Assembly (NCBI GenBank): GCA_040399325.1
Contig: JBBASJ010000039.1
Location: 1-22,137, forward strand
DNA from: RGUW01 sp040399325
Lineage (GTDB): Bacteria; Cyanobacteriota; Cyanobacteriia; PCC-6307; Cyanobiaceae
Direction: 5' to 3'
Length of the DNA: 22,137 nucleotides
Part shown: piece after piece, positions 7,502 through 15,606 of the stretch
Layout of the letters: every line of letters starts with the position of its first letter
Numbering within the stretch: the first letter of the stretch is position 1
Program-made: the position numbers and the translations under genes
Notes under the pieces: model-generated
Seen by the model: the letters and a program-made list of their open reading frames with translations, nothing else
Databases searched by the model: none
What the model was told of the DNA's origin: nothing

Positions 7502-8667
7502 TGAGCGGTCTTGTGCGCCGCGGGCAGGCCCTGGTCAGGGCGGCCCAGAACCAACTCGAGCGCAAGGTGAGTTCGAGTCACGAGGAGGTGGTGCTGCAGC
7601 AGTCGCCCCGGCTGGCCCGCACCATCACCTGGTTCCTGGTGGGCACCACCGCCTTCGGATTCGCCTGGCTCGCCTTCGCCCAGACCGAAGAGGTGGTGGT
7701 GGCCCCCGGCAAGCTGGAGCCCATCGGAGACGTCAAGACCATCCAGGTGCCGGTCGGCGGTGTGCTCGAGAGCCTGCTGGTCAAGGAGGGGCAGCGGGTG
7801 AACAAGGGTCAGGTGCTGCTGCGGCTCGACAACGAAGCCAGCCTTGAGCGCGAGCAGGGGATCCAGAAGACCATCGTCGCCAAGGAGCAGCAGCTGCGTC
7901 TCAAGGAGGTGGAGCTGCAGCGCTACCTCACCCTCAACGACACCGAGCAGCTGGTGCTGCGGCAGAACCTGCAGCTCGAGCGCGAAATCCTCGATCGGCT
8001 CGGCAGCCTGCGCCAGGTGGGCGCCACCCCTGAGCTGCAGTACCTGCAACAGCGCAACAAGGTGCGTGAGGTTCAGGGTTCGCTGGCGCGCACGGTTGTC
8101 GATCGGCAACGGCAGGTCGCCATCCTTGAGCAGTCGGTTCAGCAACTGCGCGGCGAGCTGGCCGATCTGGAGAGCCGTCGCACCGAGCTGCGCGTCAACC
8201 TTCGCTACCAGGACATTCGCTCCCCCGTCGATGGCCTGGTCTTCGACCTCAAGCCCAAAGGCCCGGGTTTTGTGGCGCAGGGCAGCGAGCCGGTGATGAA
8301 GATCGTGCCCTTCAACAACCTCAAGGCCAACGTCGAGATCGACAGCAGCAAGATCGGCTTCGTCAAGGTCGGACGTCCTGCCGACATCAGCATCGACTCC
8401 TTCCCGGCGGTCGATTTCGGGGTGCTGCATGGCACGGTCAAGCGCATCGGCTCCGATGCCCTGGCACCCGACCAGCTCAAACAGACCTACCGCTATCCGG
8501 CCGAGATCCAGCTCAACAGCCAGCAGCTGCAGCTGCGGTCGGGCCAGCGTCTGCCCCTTCAGGTGGGCATGTCGTTGACCGCCAACATCAAGTTGCGCAA
8601 GGTCAGCTACCTGCAGCTGCTGCTCGGGGAGTTCAAGGACAAGAGCGAGTCGTTGCGTCAGCTCTGA
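7501..8667 (+). CDS. HlyD-family periplasmic adaptor of type I secretion
   Basis: This 388-residue membrane fusion protein has a short cytoplasmic N-terminus and a single TM helix at about 42-60. A split lipoyl domain follows (EPIGDVKTIQVPVGGVLESLLVKEGQRV, about 73-100, and IRSPVDGLVFDL, about 239-250). A long coiled coil lies between these halves at about 110-235, and the C-terminus is beta-barrel and membrane-proximal. This is the standard architecture of adaptors linking an inner-membrane ABC exporter to TolC. The ATG shares one base with the exporter's TGA, so the genes are translationally coupled. No gene for the outer-membrane channel or an RTX cargo follows. Instead its 3' end overlaps the 3' end of mnmG by 35 bases on opposite strands. 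Confidence 0.92.
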   Translation: MSGLVRRGQALVRAAQNQLERKVSSSHEEVVLQQSPRLARTITWFLVGTTAFGFAWLAFAQTEEVVVAPGKLEPIGDVKTIQVPVGGVLESLLVKEGQRVNKGQVLLRLDNEASLEREQGIQKTIVAKEQQLRLKEVELQRYLTLNDTEQLVLRQNLQLEREILDRLGSLRQVGATPELQYLQQRNKVREVQGSLARTVVDRQRQVAILEQSVQQLRGELADLESRRTELRVNLRYQDIRSPVDGLVFDLKPKGPGFVAQGSEPVMKIVPFNNLKANVEIDSSKIGFVKVGRPADISIDSFPAVDFGVLHGTVKRIGSDALAPDQLKQTYRYPAEIQLNSQQLQLRSGQRLPLQVGMSLTANIKLRKVSYLQLLLGEFKDKSESLRQL

Positions 8668-10597
8668 GCGAGCGGTTGCGCAACTCCAGCCATAGCAGCA
8701 GGGCGTTGGCGTCGGCGGGGCTCACCCCGGGCAGGCGGCTGGCCTGCCCCAGGGTGGCGGGCTGCACGGCGCTCAGCTTCTCGCGGGCCTCGCGTGACAG
8801 GGTGCCGATGGCGTCATAGTCGATGCCGTCTGGCAGGGGGCGCTGCTCCTGGCGCTTCAGCTGGTTGATCTGCTGCTGCTGGCGCTCCAGGTAGCCGCTG
8901 TACTTGATGTCGATCTCGGCGCCTTCGCGCACATCGCGGGGCAGGTCGGCCGCGGCCAGCCCATGGCGCACCAGATCAGTGCTGTGAAATCCGGGCCGGC
9001 GCAGCAGGTCGGCCAGCAGGATCGAACCCTTGATCGGCGCGCCGGTTTCGGCCTCCACCGCGGCAGCGGCAGGGTCGCTCACCTTGAGCCGCACGGTTTC
9101 GAGCCGGCGCTGTTCGGCGGCGATCGCCGCCTGCTTGTGCGTGTAGATCTGCCAGCGGCGATCGTCGATCAGCCCCAGCTCGCGGCCCAGGGGCGTGAGG
9201 CGCCGGTCGGCGTTGTCACCGCGCAGCACCAGCCGGTATTCGCTGCGGCTGGTGAGCACCCGGTAGGGCTCGCGCAGATCCTTGCTGATCAGGTCGTCGA
9301 CCATGGTGCCGATGTAGCTGCCCGACCGTTCAAAGTGCACGGGCTCCTGGCCGCGCACCTGGCGCGCCGCATTGAGCCCGGCCACCAGCCCCTGGGCCGC
9401 CGCTTCCTCGTAACCGGTGGTGCCGTTGAGCTGACCGGCGCTGTACAGCCCTGCCACCCGCTTGGTCTCGAGCGAGGCCTTGAGCTGGGTGGCCGGCAGA
9501 TAGTCGTAATCGACCGCATAGGCGGGCCGCAGCATCACGCACTGCTCCAGGCCCGGCAGGGTGCGCAGCAGCTGCAGCTGCAGGTGCTCGGGCAGCCCGG
9601 TTGAAAAGCCCTGCACATACAGCTCAGGGGTGTCGCGCCCCTCGGGCTCGAGAAAGATCTGGTGGCTGTCTTTGTCTGCGAAGCGCACGATCTTGTCTTC
9701 GATCGAGGGGCAGTAGCGGGGGCCCTTGCTGTCGATGTGACCGCCGTAGATGGGGGTCAGGTGCAGGTTGTCGTTGATCAGCGCATGGGTCTCAGCCGTG
9801 GTGCGGGTGATGTGGCAGCTCATCGACTCACCGCTGACCCAGGCCGCCGGATCAAACGAAAAAAAGCGGTCGTGGGCGTCGCTGGGCTGCTCCTCGAGCT
9901 GATCGAGGGCAACGCTGCGCCGGTCGACCCGGGCCGGGGTGCCGGTCTTGAGCCGATCGAGGGCAAAGCCCAGGGCCGCCAGGGCTTCGGTGAGGCCTTC
10001 GGCGGCCTGTTCGCCGGCACGGCCGGCGGCCATGCTCTGGCTGCCCACCCAGATGCGCCCCCCCAGAAAGGTGCCGGTGGTGAGGATCACGGCCCTGGCG
10101 CCATAGCTGCTGCCGAAGTAGGTGCGCACGCCGCACACCCGGGCGGCCGGGCCCTGGGCGGGGGTCCAGTCAGCCCCACCCCCCGCCGGCTCACCCTCGA
10201 TCAGCAGGCCGGTGACCATGGCCTCGCGCAACGCCAGGTTGGGGGTGTGCTGCAGCAGCTGCAGCATCTGGCGGGCGTACTGGCGCTTGTCGGTCTGGGC
10301 GCGCAGGGCCCACACCGCCGGGCCGCGGCTGGCGTTGAGGACGCGTTTCTGCAGGGCGGTGGCGTCGGCGAGTCGGCCGATCACCCCGCCCAGGGCGTCG
10401 ACCTCATGCACCAGCTGGCTCTTGGCCGGCCCGCCCACGGCCGGGTTGCAGGGCTGCCAGGCGATGCGATCAAGATTGAGCGTGAACAGGGCCGTCTGCA
10501 GCCCCAGCCTGGCGCAGGTGAGCGCTGCTTCACAGCCGGCATGGCCGCCGCCCACGACGATCACGTCGAACTGCTCGGTGATGGCGGTGCTCTGCAT
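8633..10597 (-). CDS. mnmG: tRNA uridine-5-carboxymethylaminomethyl modification enzyme MnmG (GidA)
   Basis: This is a full-length MnmG of 654 residues. With MnmE it installs the carboxymethylaminomethyl group at U34 of certain tRNAs. The FAD-binding Rossmann motif GGGHAGCEAA is at about 16-25. The family signatures GPRYCPSIEDK (about 292-302) and SAGQLNGTTGYEEAAAQG (about 385-402) are present. The C-terminal helical domain that contacts MnmE contains LPGVSPADANALLLWLE. The ATG at 10597 is well supported by alignment of the FAD motif close to the N-terminus. It is divergent from the uncharacterised 296-residue gene across 57 bases, a gap that must hold both promoters. Its last codons overlap the end of the hlyD-like gene on the other strand. 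Confidence 0.97.
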   Translation of the reverse strand: MQSTAITEQFDVIVVGGGHAGCEAALTCARLGLQTALFTLNLDRIAWQPCNPAVGGPAKSQLVHEVDALGGVIGRLADATALQKRVLNASRGPAVWALRAQTDKRQYARQMLQLLQHTPNLALREAMVTGLLIEGEPAGGGADWTPAQGPAARVCGVRTYFGSSYGARAVILTTGTFLGGRIWVGSQSMAAGRAGEQAAEGLTEALAALGFALDRLKTGTPARVDRRSVALDQLEEQPSDAHDRFFSFDPAAWVSGESMSCHITRTTAETHALINDNLHLTPIYGGHIDSKGPRYCPSIEDKIVRFADKDSHQIFLEPEGRDTPELYVQGFSTGLPEHLQLQLLRTLPGLEQCVMLRPAYAVDYDYLPATQLKASLETKRVAGLYSAGQLNGTTGYEEAAAQGLVAGLNAARQVRGQEPVHFERSGSYIGTMVDDLISKDLREPYRVLTSRSEYRLVLRGDNADRRLTPLGRELGLIDDRRWQIYTHKQAAIAAEQRRLETVRLKVSDPAAAAVEAETGAPIKGSILLADLLRRPGFHSTDLVRHGLAAADLPRDVREGAEIDIKYSGYLERQQQQINQLKRQEQRPLPDGIDYDAIGTLSREAREKLSAVQPATLGQASRLPGVSPADANALLLWLELRNRSLRADATTRSCP

Positions 10598-10654
10598 CGT
10601 TCAATTCTCTCTGGCCGTCAAACTGGTGCACTCCCCCTTCAGGCCACTGCGCTC

Positions 10655-11545
10655 ATGAACGAGGCCATTCCGGCGAGGGCTCAGCGAGCCCTGCTGCAGA
10701 CGACGATTGCCAGCGATCCCAACGACTGGTGCGTCGACCGGTTCAGCCTGCTGGCCGCCCAGATCCGCCAGGCCGGTGCGGCCCGTCATCCCGCCTTTGC
10801 GCTCACGGCACAGGATTATCCCGCTGCTGCAGAGGCGCGCGAGCTGCTGCACAGCCAGCTGCGCCATGGGCACTACGGCCAGGTGTGGCTGATGGCCCCC
10901 GACCTCGACAACGGTCCGGAACCGGCGTTCTTTGCGGCGCTGGAGGCGGCGGTCGCCACGGGCACCCAGCTGCTGATCGCCCGCGATCACACCGATCTGG
11001 GCTCCTCGCTGCTGCAGTTGGGCGGCTGCCTGGCGCCGGTCACCTTGACCCAGACGTTCAAGCGCACCTGGCCGGGCCTGCCCTGCGACAACGAGTACGC
11101 CAACCCCGACTGCCCCTCGATCGAGTCGCCCTGTGTGGTCACCGGTCAGAACGGGGGCGTGCAACTCTGTCGCCAGCGCTGCGCCCATCCGTTGCTGGCG
11201 TTTGACACCCTGATCCCGGGCCACGTGCTGCTGCCCGCCCATCCCCACGAGGGGGTGATCAGGCCCACCACGGCCAGCCAGCAGGTGTTGCTTTCGAGCT
11301 ACTCGATCACCAGCGGCCGCGAGCAGATCACGGCGATCCTCGACGAGGCGCCGGGGCGGGGTGCCGTGCTGCACCACTCCACCTTCCACCACTTTGCCGA
11401 CTTCAACCTGGCGACCGGCCGGGGTGCCCCCGACTTTGTGTCGGACCCCCCCTCGCGGCAGATCGATGATGCACCGGTGCTGCTCAACGATCTGAAGGCC
11501 TACGTGGCCTCGGTTGTGGCCTATGCGATCGCGCGGCTTGGCTGA
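10655..11545 (+). CDS. Uncharacterised protein, possibly ThuA/GATase1-like fold
   Basis: The ATG at 10655 gives 296 residues. The same frame extends upstream without a stop, but that part is antisense to mnmG and is rejected. Visible landmarks are YGQVWLMAPDLDNGPEPAFF, LLIARDHTDLGSSLLQLGG, a Cys-rich middle (CDNEYANPDCPSIESPC, then LCRQRC) and a His-rich segment VLHHSTFHHFADFNL near residue 245. The order 'acidic helix, IARDH, His-rich strand' recalls uncharacterised bacterial proteins with a ThuA- or class I amidotransferase-like fold. This is recalled resemblance only, and no catalytic Cys-His pair could be assigned with certainty. The gene is convergent with dnaB, with eleven bases between the two stops. 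Its function is unknown. Confidence 0.72.
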   Translation: MNEAIPARAQRALLQTTIASDPNDWCVDRFSLLAAQIRQAGAARHPAFALTAQDYPAAAEARELLHSQLRHGHYGQVWLMAPDLDNGPEPAFFAALEAAVATGTQLLIARDHTDLGSSLLQLGGCLAPVTLTQTFKRTWPGLPCDNEYANPDCPSIESPCVVTGQNGGVQLCRQRCAHPLLAFDTLIPGHVLLPAHPHEGVIRPTTASQQVLLSSYSITSGREQITAILDEAPGRGAVLHHSTFHHFADFNLATGRGAPDFVSDPPSRQIDDAPVLLNDLKAYVASVVAYAIARLG

Positions 11546-11556
11546 GCCGCTCAGGT

Positions 11557-12984
11557 TCAGGCAGCCAGGTTGCGGAAGCGGGTGAACTGGGGTTCGAACA
11601 GCAGTTTCACGGTGCCCACCGGGCCGTTGCGGTGCTTGGTGACGATCACTTCGGTGATGCCGCGGTCAGGGGTTTCGGGGTTGTAGTACTCGTCGCGGTA
11701 GATCATCAAGACCAGGTCGGCGTCCTGCTCGATCGAGCCCGATTCGCGCAGGTCGCTCAGCATGGGGCGCTTGTTGGTACGCGATTCGACGCCCCGGCTG
11801 AGCTGACTCAGGGCCATCACCGGCACGTTGAGCTCGCGCGCCATGCCCTTGAGCCCGCGGGTGATGCGGCTCAGTTCCTGCACCCGGTTGTCGGGGGTGC
11901 TGCCCTCCATCAGCTGCAGGTAATCGATCACGATCAGGCCCAGCTCTTTGCCGGTTTCGGCCATCAGCCGCCGGCACAGCGAGCGCATCTCGAGCACGCC
12001 ACTGTTGGGTTTGTCGTCAATGAACAGGGGCAGCTGGCCCAGGCTGTTGATGCCCTGGCCCAACAGCGGCCACTCCTCCTGCTGCAGGCGGCCGGTGCGC
12101 AGGCGACCGCTTTCGATGCCCACCTCCATCGACAGCAGGCGGTAGGTGAGCTGCTCCTTGCTCATCTCCAGCGAAAACACGCACACGGGCAGTTGGTGCA
12201 GCTGGGCCACGTTGCGGGCGATGTTGAGCACGATCGAGGTCTTGCCCATGGCAGGGCGCCCGGCCACGATGATCAGATCGCTGCGCTGCAACCCCTGGGT
12301 GATCGCGTCGAGGTCGTAGAAGTTGACCGGGATGCCCGCCACCGAGGTGCCCAGTGAGCGGCTCTCGATCTCGTTGAAGGTGCTGGTCAGGATCTCGGCG
12401 GTGGGCGTGAGGCCCTTGCTGGGTTTTTCCTGACTGATGGCGAAGATCTTCTGTTCGGCCTCGTCCAGCACCTGCTCCATCGGCTTGCTCTGGTCAAAGC
12501 CCAGGGCGATCACCTCGTTGCCCGAGCGGATCAGCTGCCGTCTGAGGAACTTGTCCATCACCAGGCGGGCCACCTGCTCGATCGAGGCGGTGGAGATGGT
12601 GCGCTCCACCAGCTCCACCAGCCGCCCCTGGCCCCCGACCTTCTCGAGGGCACCGGTGTCGGCCAGCCAGGCCGTCATGGCGGTGAGGTCGGTGGGTTTG
12701 CCCTGGCTGTGCAGCATCAGGGCGGTGCGATAGATCTCGCGGTGGCCGCGCAGGTAGAAGGCTTCGGGCTGCAGCACGTCGGCCACCCGGCCGATGGCGT
12801 CGGGGTCGAGCAGGATGCCGCCCAGTACCGCTTCCTCGGCCTCCAGGTTCTGGGGCGGCACCCCATCGGGCAGGGCCTCGAAACGCTCGTCGCGGGCATC
12901 ACGTCGCCGCTGGTCGTTGCCTTGGCCAACGCTGCGCAGGGGCTGGCCATCGGGGCCGGTCGATTCGAGAGGAACGCTCACCAT
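11557..12984 (-). CDS. dnaB: Replicative DNA helicase DnaB
   Basis: This 475-residue DnaB is the hexameric helicase that unwinds DNA at the replication fork. The N-terminal primase-interacting domain begins near PPQNLEAEEAVLGGIL (43-58). The RecA-like domain has Walker A GRPAMGKTS at 242-250, FSLEMSKEQL at 270-279, Walker B IVIDYLQ at 351-357, ALSQLSRGVESR at 391-402, and HRNGPVGT at 451-458 near the C-terminus. The frame extends upstream to 13056, but the ATG at 12984 gives the usual family length. The following GTG codon is an alternative start. No intein interrupts the Walker A or other usual insertion sites, although dnaB inteins are frequent in cyanobacteria. It follows rplI on the same strand, separated by a terminator-like hairpin. 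Confidence 0.97.
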   Translation of the reverse strand: MVSVPLESTGPDGQPLRSVGQGNDQRRRDARDERFEALPDGVPPQNLEAEEAVLGGILLDPDAIGRVADVLQPEAFYLRGHREIYRTALMLHSQGKPTDLTAMTAWLADTGALEKVGGQGRLVELVERTISTASIEQVARLVMDKFLRRQLIRSGNEVIALGFDQSKPMEQVLDEAEQKIFAISQEKPSKGLTPTAEILTSTFNEIESRSLGTSVAGIPVNFYDLDAITQGLQRSDLIIVAGRPAMGKTSIVLNIARNVAQLHQLPVCVFSLEMSKEQLTYRLLSMEVGIESGRLRTGRLQQEEWPLLGQGINSLGQLPLFIDDKPNSGVLEMRSLCRRLMAETGKELGLIVIDYLQLMEGSTPDNRVQELSRITRGLKGMARELNVPVMALSQLSRGVESRTNKRPMLSDLRESGSIEQDADLVLMIYRDEYYNPETPDRGITEVIVTKHRNGPVGTVKLLFEPQFTRFRNLAA

Positions 12985-13079
12985 GGAGGAGCCCACGCTG
13001 CAGAGGACGCAAGCGCCCGGTCTCTCATCCTGCCTGCGGCGGGTCCGTTTGACCACCCACCAGACACTGCCGGTGGGGT

Positions 13080-13115
13080 CGAAACAAGCAAGCCACCCCA
13101 GCGATGGGGTGGCTT
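13080..13115 (-). terminator. Rho-independent terminator after rplI
   Basis: AAGCCACCCCA (13090-13100) and TGGGGTGGCTT (13105-13115) form a perfect 11-base-pair GC-rich stem with a four-base loop. Read on the minus strand it lies 19 bases past the rplI stop and is followed by TGCTTGTTTC, a moderately T-rich tail. This fits intrinsic termination of rplI ahead of dnaB, giving reduced read-through rather than a strong operon. Confidence 0.75.
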
Positions 13116-13134
13116 CCTGGCCTGAGCTTCAGAC

Positions 13135-13593
13135 TCAGTGGCTGGCCACCTCGAGGTTGATCTCGGCCGTGACATCGGTGTGCAGCTTGACCTGCACCTT
13201 GTAGCTGCCGGTGCGGTGGATCTCGGGCACGCTGATGTCGCGGCGATCGAGCTCCTTCTTGGTGGCCGATTCGATGGCCTCGGCCACGTCGGCGTTGGTG
13301 ACCGTGCCGAACAGCACGTCGTCACCACCGGTCTGCTTCTTGACGGTGAAGCGGCCGATGGTCTCCAGGGCGGTCTTGAAGGCCACGGCTTCAGCCTTGA
13401 GGGCGGCCTGGCGCTCGGCTTCCTTGGCACGGCGGGCCTCCACCTGGCGCAGCACGGCGGCGGTCACCGGCACGGCCTTGCCGGTGGGCACCAGAAAGTT
13501 GCGGGCGTAACCGGGAGCGACCTCCACCAGGTCGCCGTCCTTGCCGAGGGTGTACACGTCCTCGGACAGGACGACTTGAACGCGCTTTGCCAT
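13135..13593 (-). CDS. rplI: 50S ribosomal protein L9
   Basis: This 152-residue L9 has the two-lobed layout of the family. The N-terminal rRNA-binding domain reads MAKRVQVVLSEDVYTLGKDG with VAPGYARNFLVPTGKA. The long connecting helix at about 55-80 is rich in Arg, Glu and Ala. The C-terminal domain contains FGTVTNADVAEAI. L9 binds 23S rRNA at the base of the L1 stalk. The ATG at 13593 is preceded by GGGAGGA at 13604-13610, about ten bases upstream, which fixes the start. An in-frame ATG at 13644 is rejected because it would add 17 unrelated residues. The gene is divergent from the TMEM175-like gene and followed by an intrinsic terminator. Confidence 0.98.
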   Translation of the reverse strand: MAKRVQVVLSEDVYTLGKDGDLVEVAPGYARNFLVPTGKAVPVTAAVLRQVEARRAKEAERQAALKAEAVAFKTALETIGRFTVKKQTGGDDVLFGTVTNADVAEAIESATKKELDRRDISVPEIHRTGSYKVQVKLHTDVTAEINLEVASH

Positions 13594-13637
13594 AGGACTG
13601 ACGTCCTCCCAGGATTCATAAACCAATGAGCCACCAT

Positions 13638-13676
13638 AGTGCATTGCACTGAAACGCCTGTCCTCAGGCGTTTCAG
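13638..13676. promoter_or_regulatory. Overlapping perfect dyads between rplI and the TMEM175-like gene
   Basis: CTGAAACGCCTG (13649-13660) and CAGGCGTTTCAG (13665-13676) are perfect inverted repeats with a four-base loop. Immediately beside them AGTGCA-T-TGCACT (13638-13650) is a second palindrome sharing two bases. The pair lies in the 178-base divergent region between rplI and the gene at 13772, which should contain both promoters. No T-run follows on either strand, so termination is less likely than an operator, an rplI leader structure or an insertion boundary. A candidate -10-like TTTAAACT lies near 13714-13725 for the plus-strand gene. Confidence 0.5.
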
Positions 13677-13771
13677 TCCTCTGGTTCGGGCTCTTTAGGC
13701 GGCGGCGAATCCGATTTAAACTACTGCTTACAGATCAAAGGGGTGATGGCCTCTGTCCTCACTTTGAAGCC

Positions 13772-14503
13772 ATGCATTTAGTCCCTGTTCGGCAATTGCG
13801 AATTCGTTTCAATCGTGGAGTCAGTGCTGAAGCCTGGCCGCCCTTGATTGATGGCACTTACGCCATCATTTTGACCCTGCTGGTGATTGAGTTGCCAATT
13901 CTGGTGCTTGATTTGTTGCGCGACTATAATCACGAGGAAATAGGCGTTTTGGCTCTTCTGGCGTCGATTGGGCGCCTGTTGTTCGGCTATCTCGGTGTTT
14001 TTTTGGTCGTTTATGATATCTGGTCTAAAAAGCGCCAGCTTTTGGATGTTCTTGCATCAACAGGCATGGTCAGCAAGTTTGAAAGTGCGATGCTCCTGCT
14101 GTCGTTATTTTTGGCTTCACTATTGCCTCCTTTCTATTACGTCCTGAATCAACTGCGCCAAGATTATGGAGTTAATTTGCAAAAGTTGCAAGGTGCGGCA
14201 ATTGCTTCAGTAGAGAAAATTGAGGTGGATGTGCTGTCTTCACTTTTTTTGATTGTAGGCATTTCGATCTATGCGCTTATCGCGTTTGCTGCGCATCGTC
14301 GAAGCACTAAAATGGCAAAGGTAATTGATGTGGCTCCATTTGTTTCCTTGCGGTTCGATGCGTTGACCCGGATCGCTCTCGCCCTTCTTTTGCCGGTGTT
14401 TTATCTCTTTATTCCAGTCCCTTGGCCAGGGGTGGTTTATGGATTGAGTGCTTTCATTCGTTTTGAGCCTGGCAAAGTTGTTAAGGGCGCACCCGGCGAT
14501 TGA
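13772..14503 (+). CDS. TMEM175/DUF1211-like six-helix membrane protein
   Basis: This 243-residue protein is almost entirely hydrophobic helices: about 26-48, 58-82, 104-126, 153-175, and a C-terminal pair at 200-228. The first helix reads LIDGTYAIILTLLVIELP (25-42), close to the TMEM175 hallmark FSDGVFAI..TLL, with Asp27 conserved and Phe-Ser replaced by Leu-Ile. The following IGRLLFGYLGVFLVVYDIW also suits that family. TMEM175 proteins are potassium-permeable channels, tetrameric in bacteria. Function here is inferred and the altered FSD motif lowers certainty. The gene is clearly AT-richer than everything around it, with many A/T-ending codons, which suggests recent acquisition. It stands alone between divergent rplI and a convergent desaturase, flanked by inverted repeats. 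Confidence 0.72.
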   Translation: MHLVPVRQLRIRFNRGVSAEAWPPLIDGTYAIILTLLVIELPILVLDLLRDYNHEEIGVLALLASIGRLLFGYLGVFLVVYDIWSKKRQLLDVLASTGMVSKFESAMLLLSLFLASLLPPFYYVLNQLRQDYGVNLQKLQGAAIASVEKIEVDVLSSLFLIVGISIYALIAFAAHRRSTKMAKVIDVAPFVSLRFDALTRIALALLLPVFYLFIPVPWPGVVYGLSAFIRFEPGKVVKGAPGD

Positions 14504-14526
14504 CTGTTGGTTGTCGTCCGTTTTAG

Positions 14527-14549
14527 CCAGTCATTGGGTGAATGACTGG
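14527..14549. terminator. Hairpin between the convergent TMEM175-like and desaturase genes
   Basis: CCAGTCATT (14527-14535) and AATGACTGG (14541-14549) form a perfect nine-base-pair stem with a five-base loop. It lies in the 80-base gap between two convergent stops (14503 and 14584), where a shared terminator is expected. TTTT just precedes it on plus, giving AAAA after it on minus. Neither strand has a trailing T-run, so it is only a weak terminator candidate. Confidence 0.4.
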
Positions 14550-14583
14550 GGAGTCAATGGCAGCTCCCCAGGTTTGCGTGGCC

Positions 14584-15540
<957 letters not shown>

Positions 15541-15557
15541 GGAGACCGACTCCGGAT

Positions 15558-15592
15558 TGATCACCTAAAATGGTAGCAATACGAATCCGTAT
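15558..15592 (-). promoter_or_regulatory. Upstream element of desaturase copy 1
   Basis: Read on minus, the box CCATTTTAGGTGATCA (15558-15573) lies 17 bases before the desaturase ATG. It is preceded by the inverted repeat ATACG-AATC-CGTAT (15579-15592). A closely similar box, CCATTTTCTGATCA, precedes the second desaturase. The 66-base divergent gap also serves the HTH-like gene starting at 15607, so a regulator binding here could affect both. Confidence 0.4.
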
Positions 15593-15606
15593 CAGGCAAT
15601 CGGTTC

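Noticed and set aside
9662..10654. Upstream in-frame extension of the 296-residue gene
   Set aside because: It lies wholly antisense to mnmG and reads as Gly/Ala-rich noise. The coherent protein begins at the ATG at 10655.
11557..12984. Intein in dnaB
   Set aside because: The DnaB protein reads straight through Walker A and the other usual insertion sites at normal length.
12985..13056. 24-residue N-terminal extension of DnaB
   Set aside because: The extra residues are Arg/Cys-rich and unlike DnaB N-termini; the ATG at 12984 gives the usual length.
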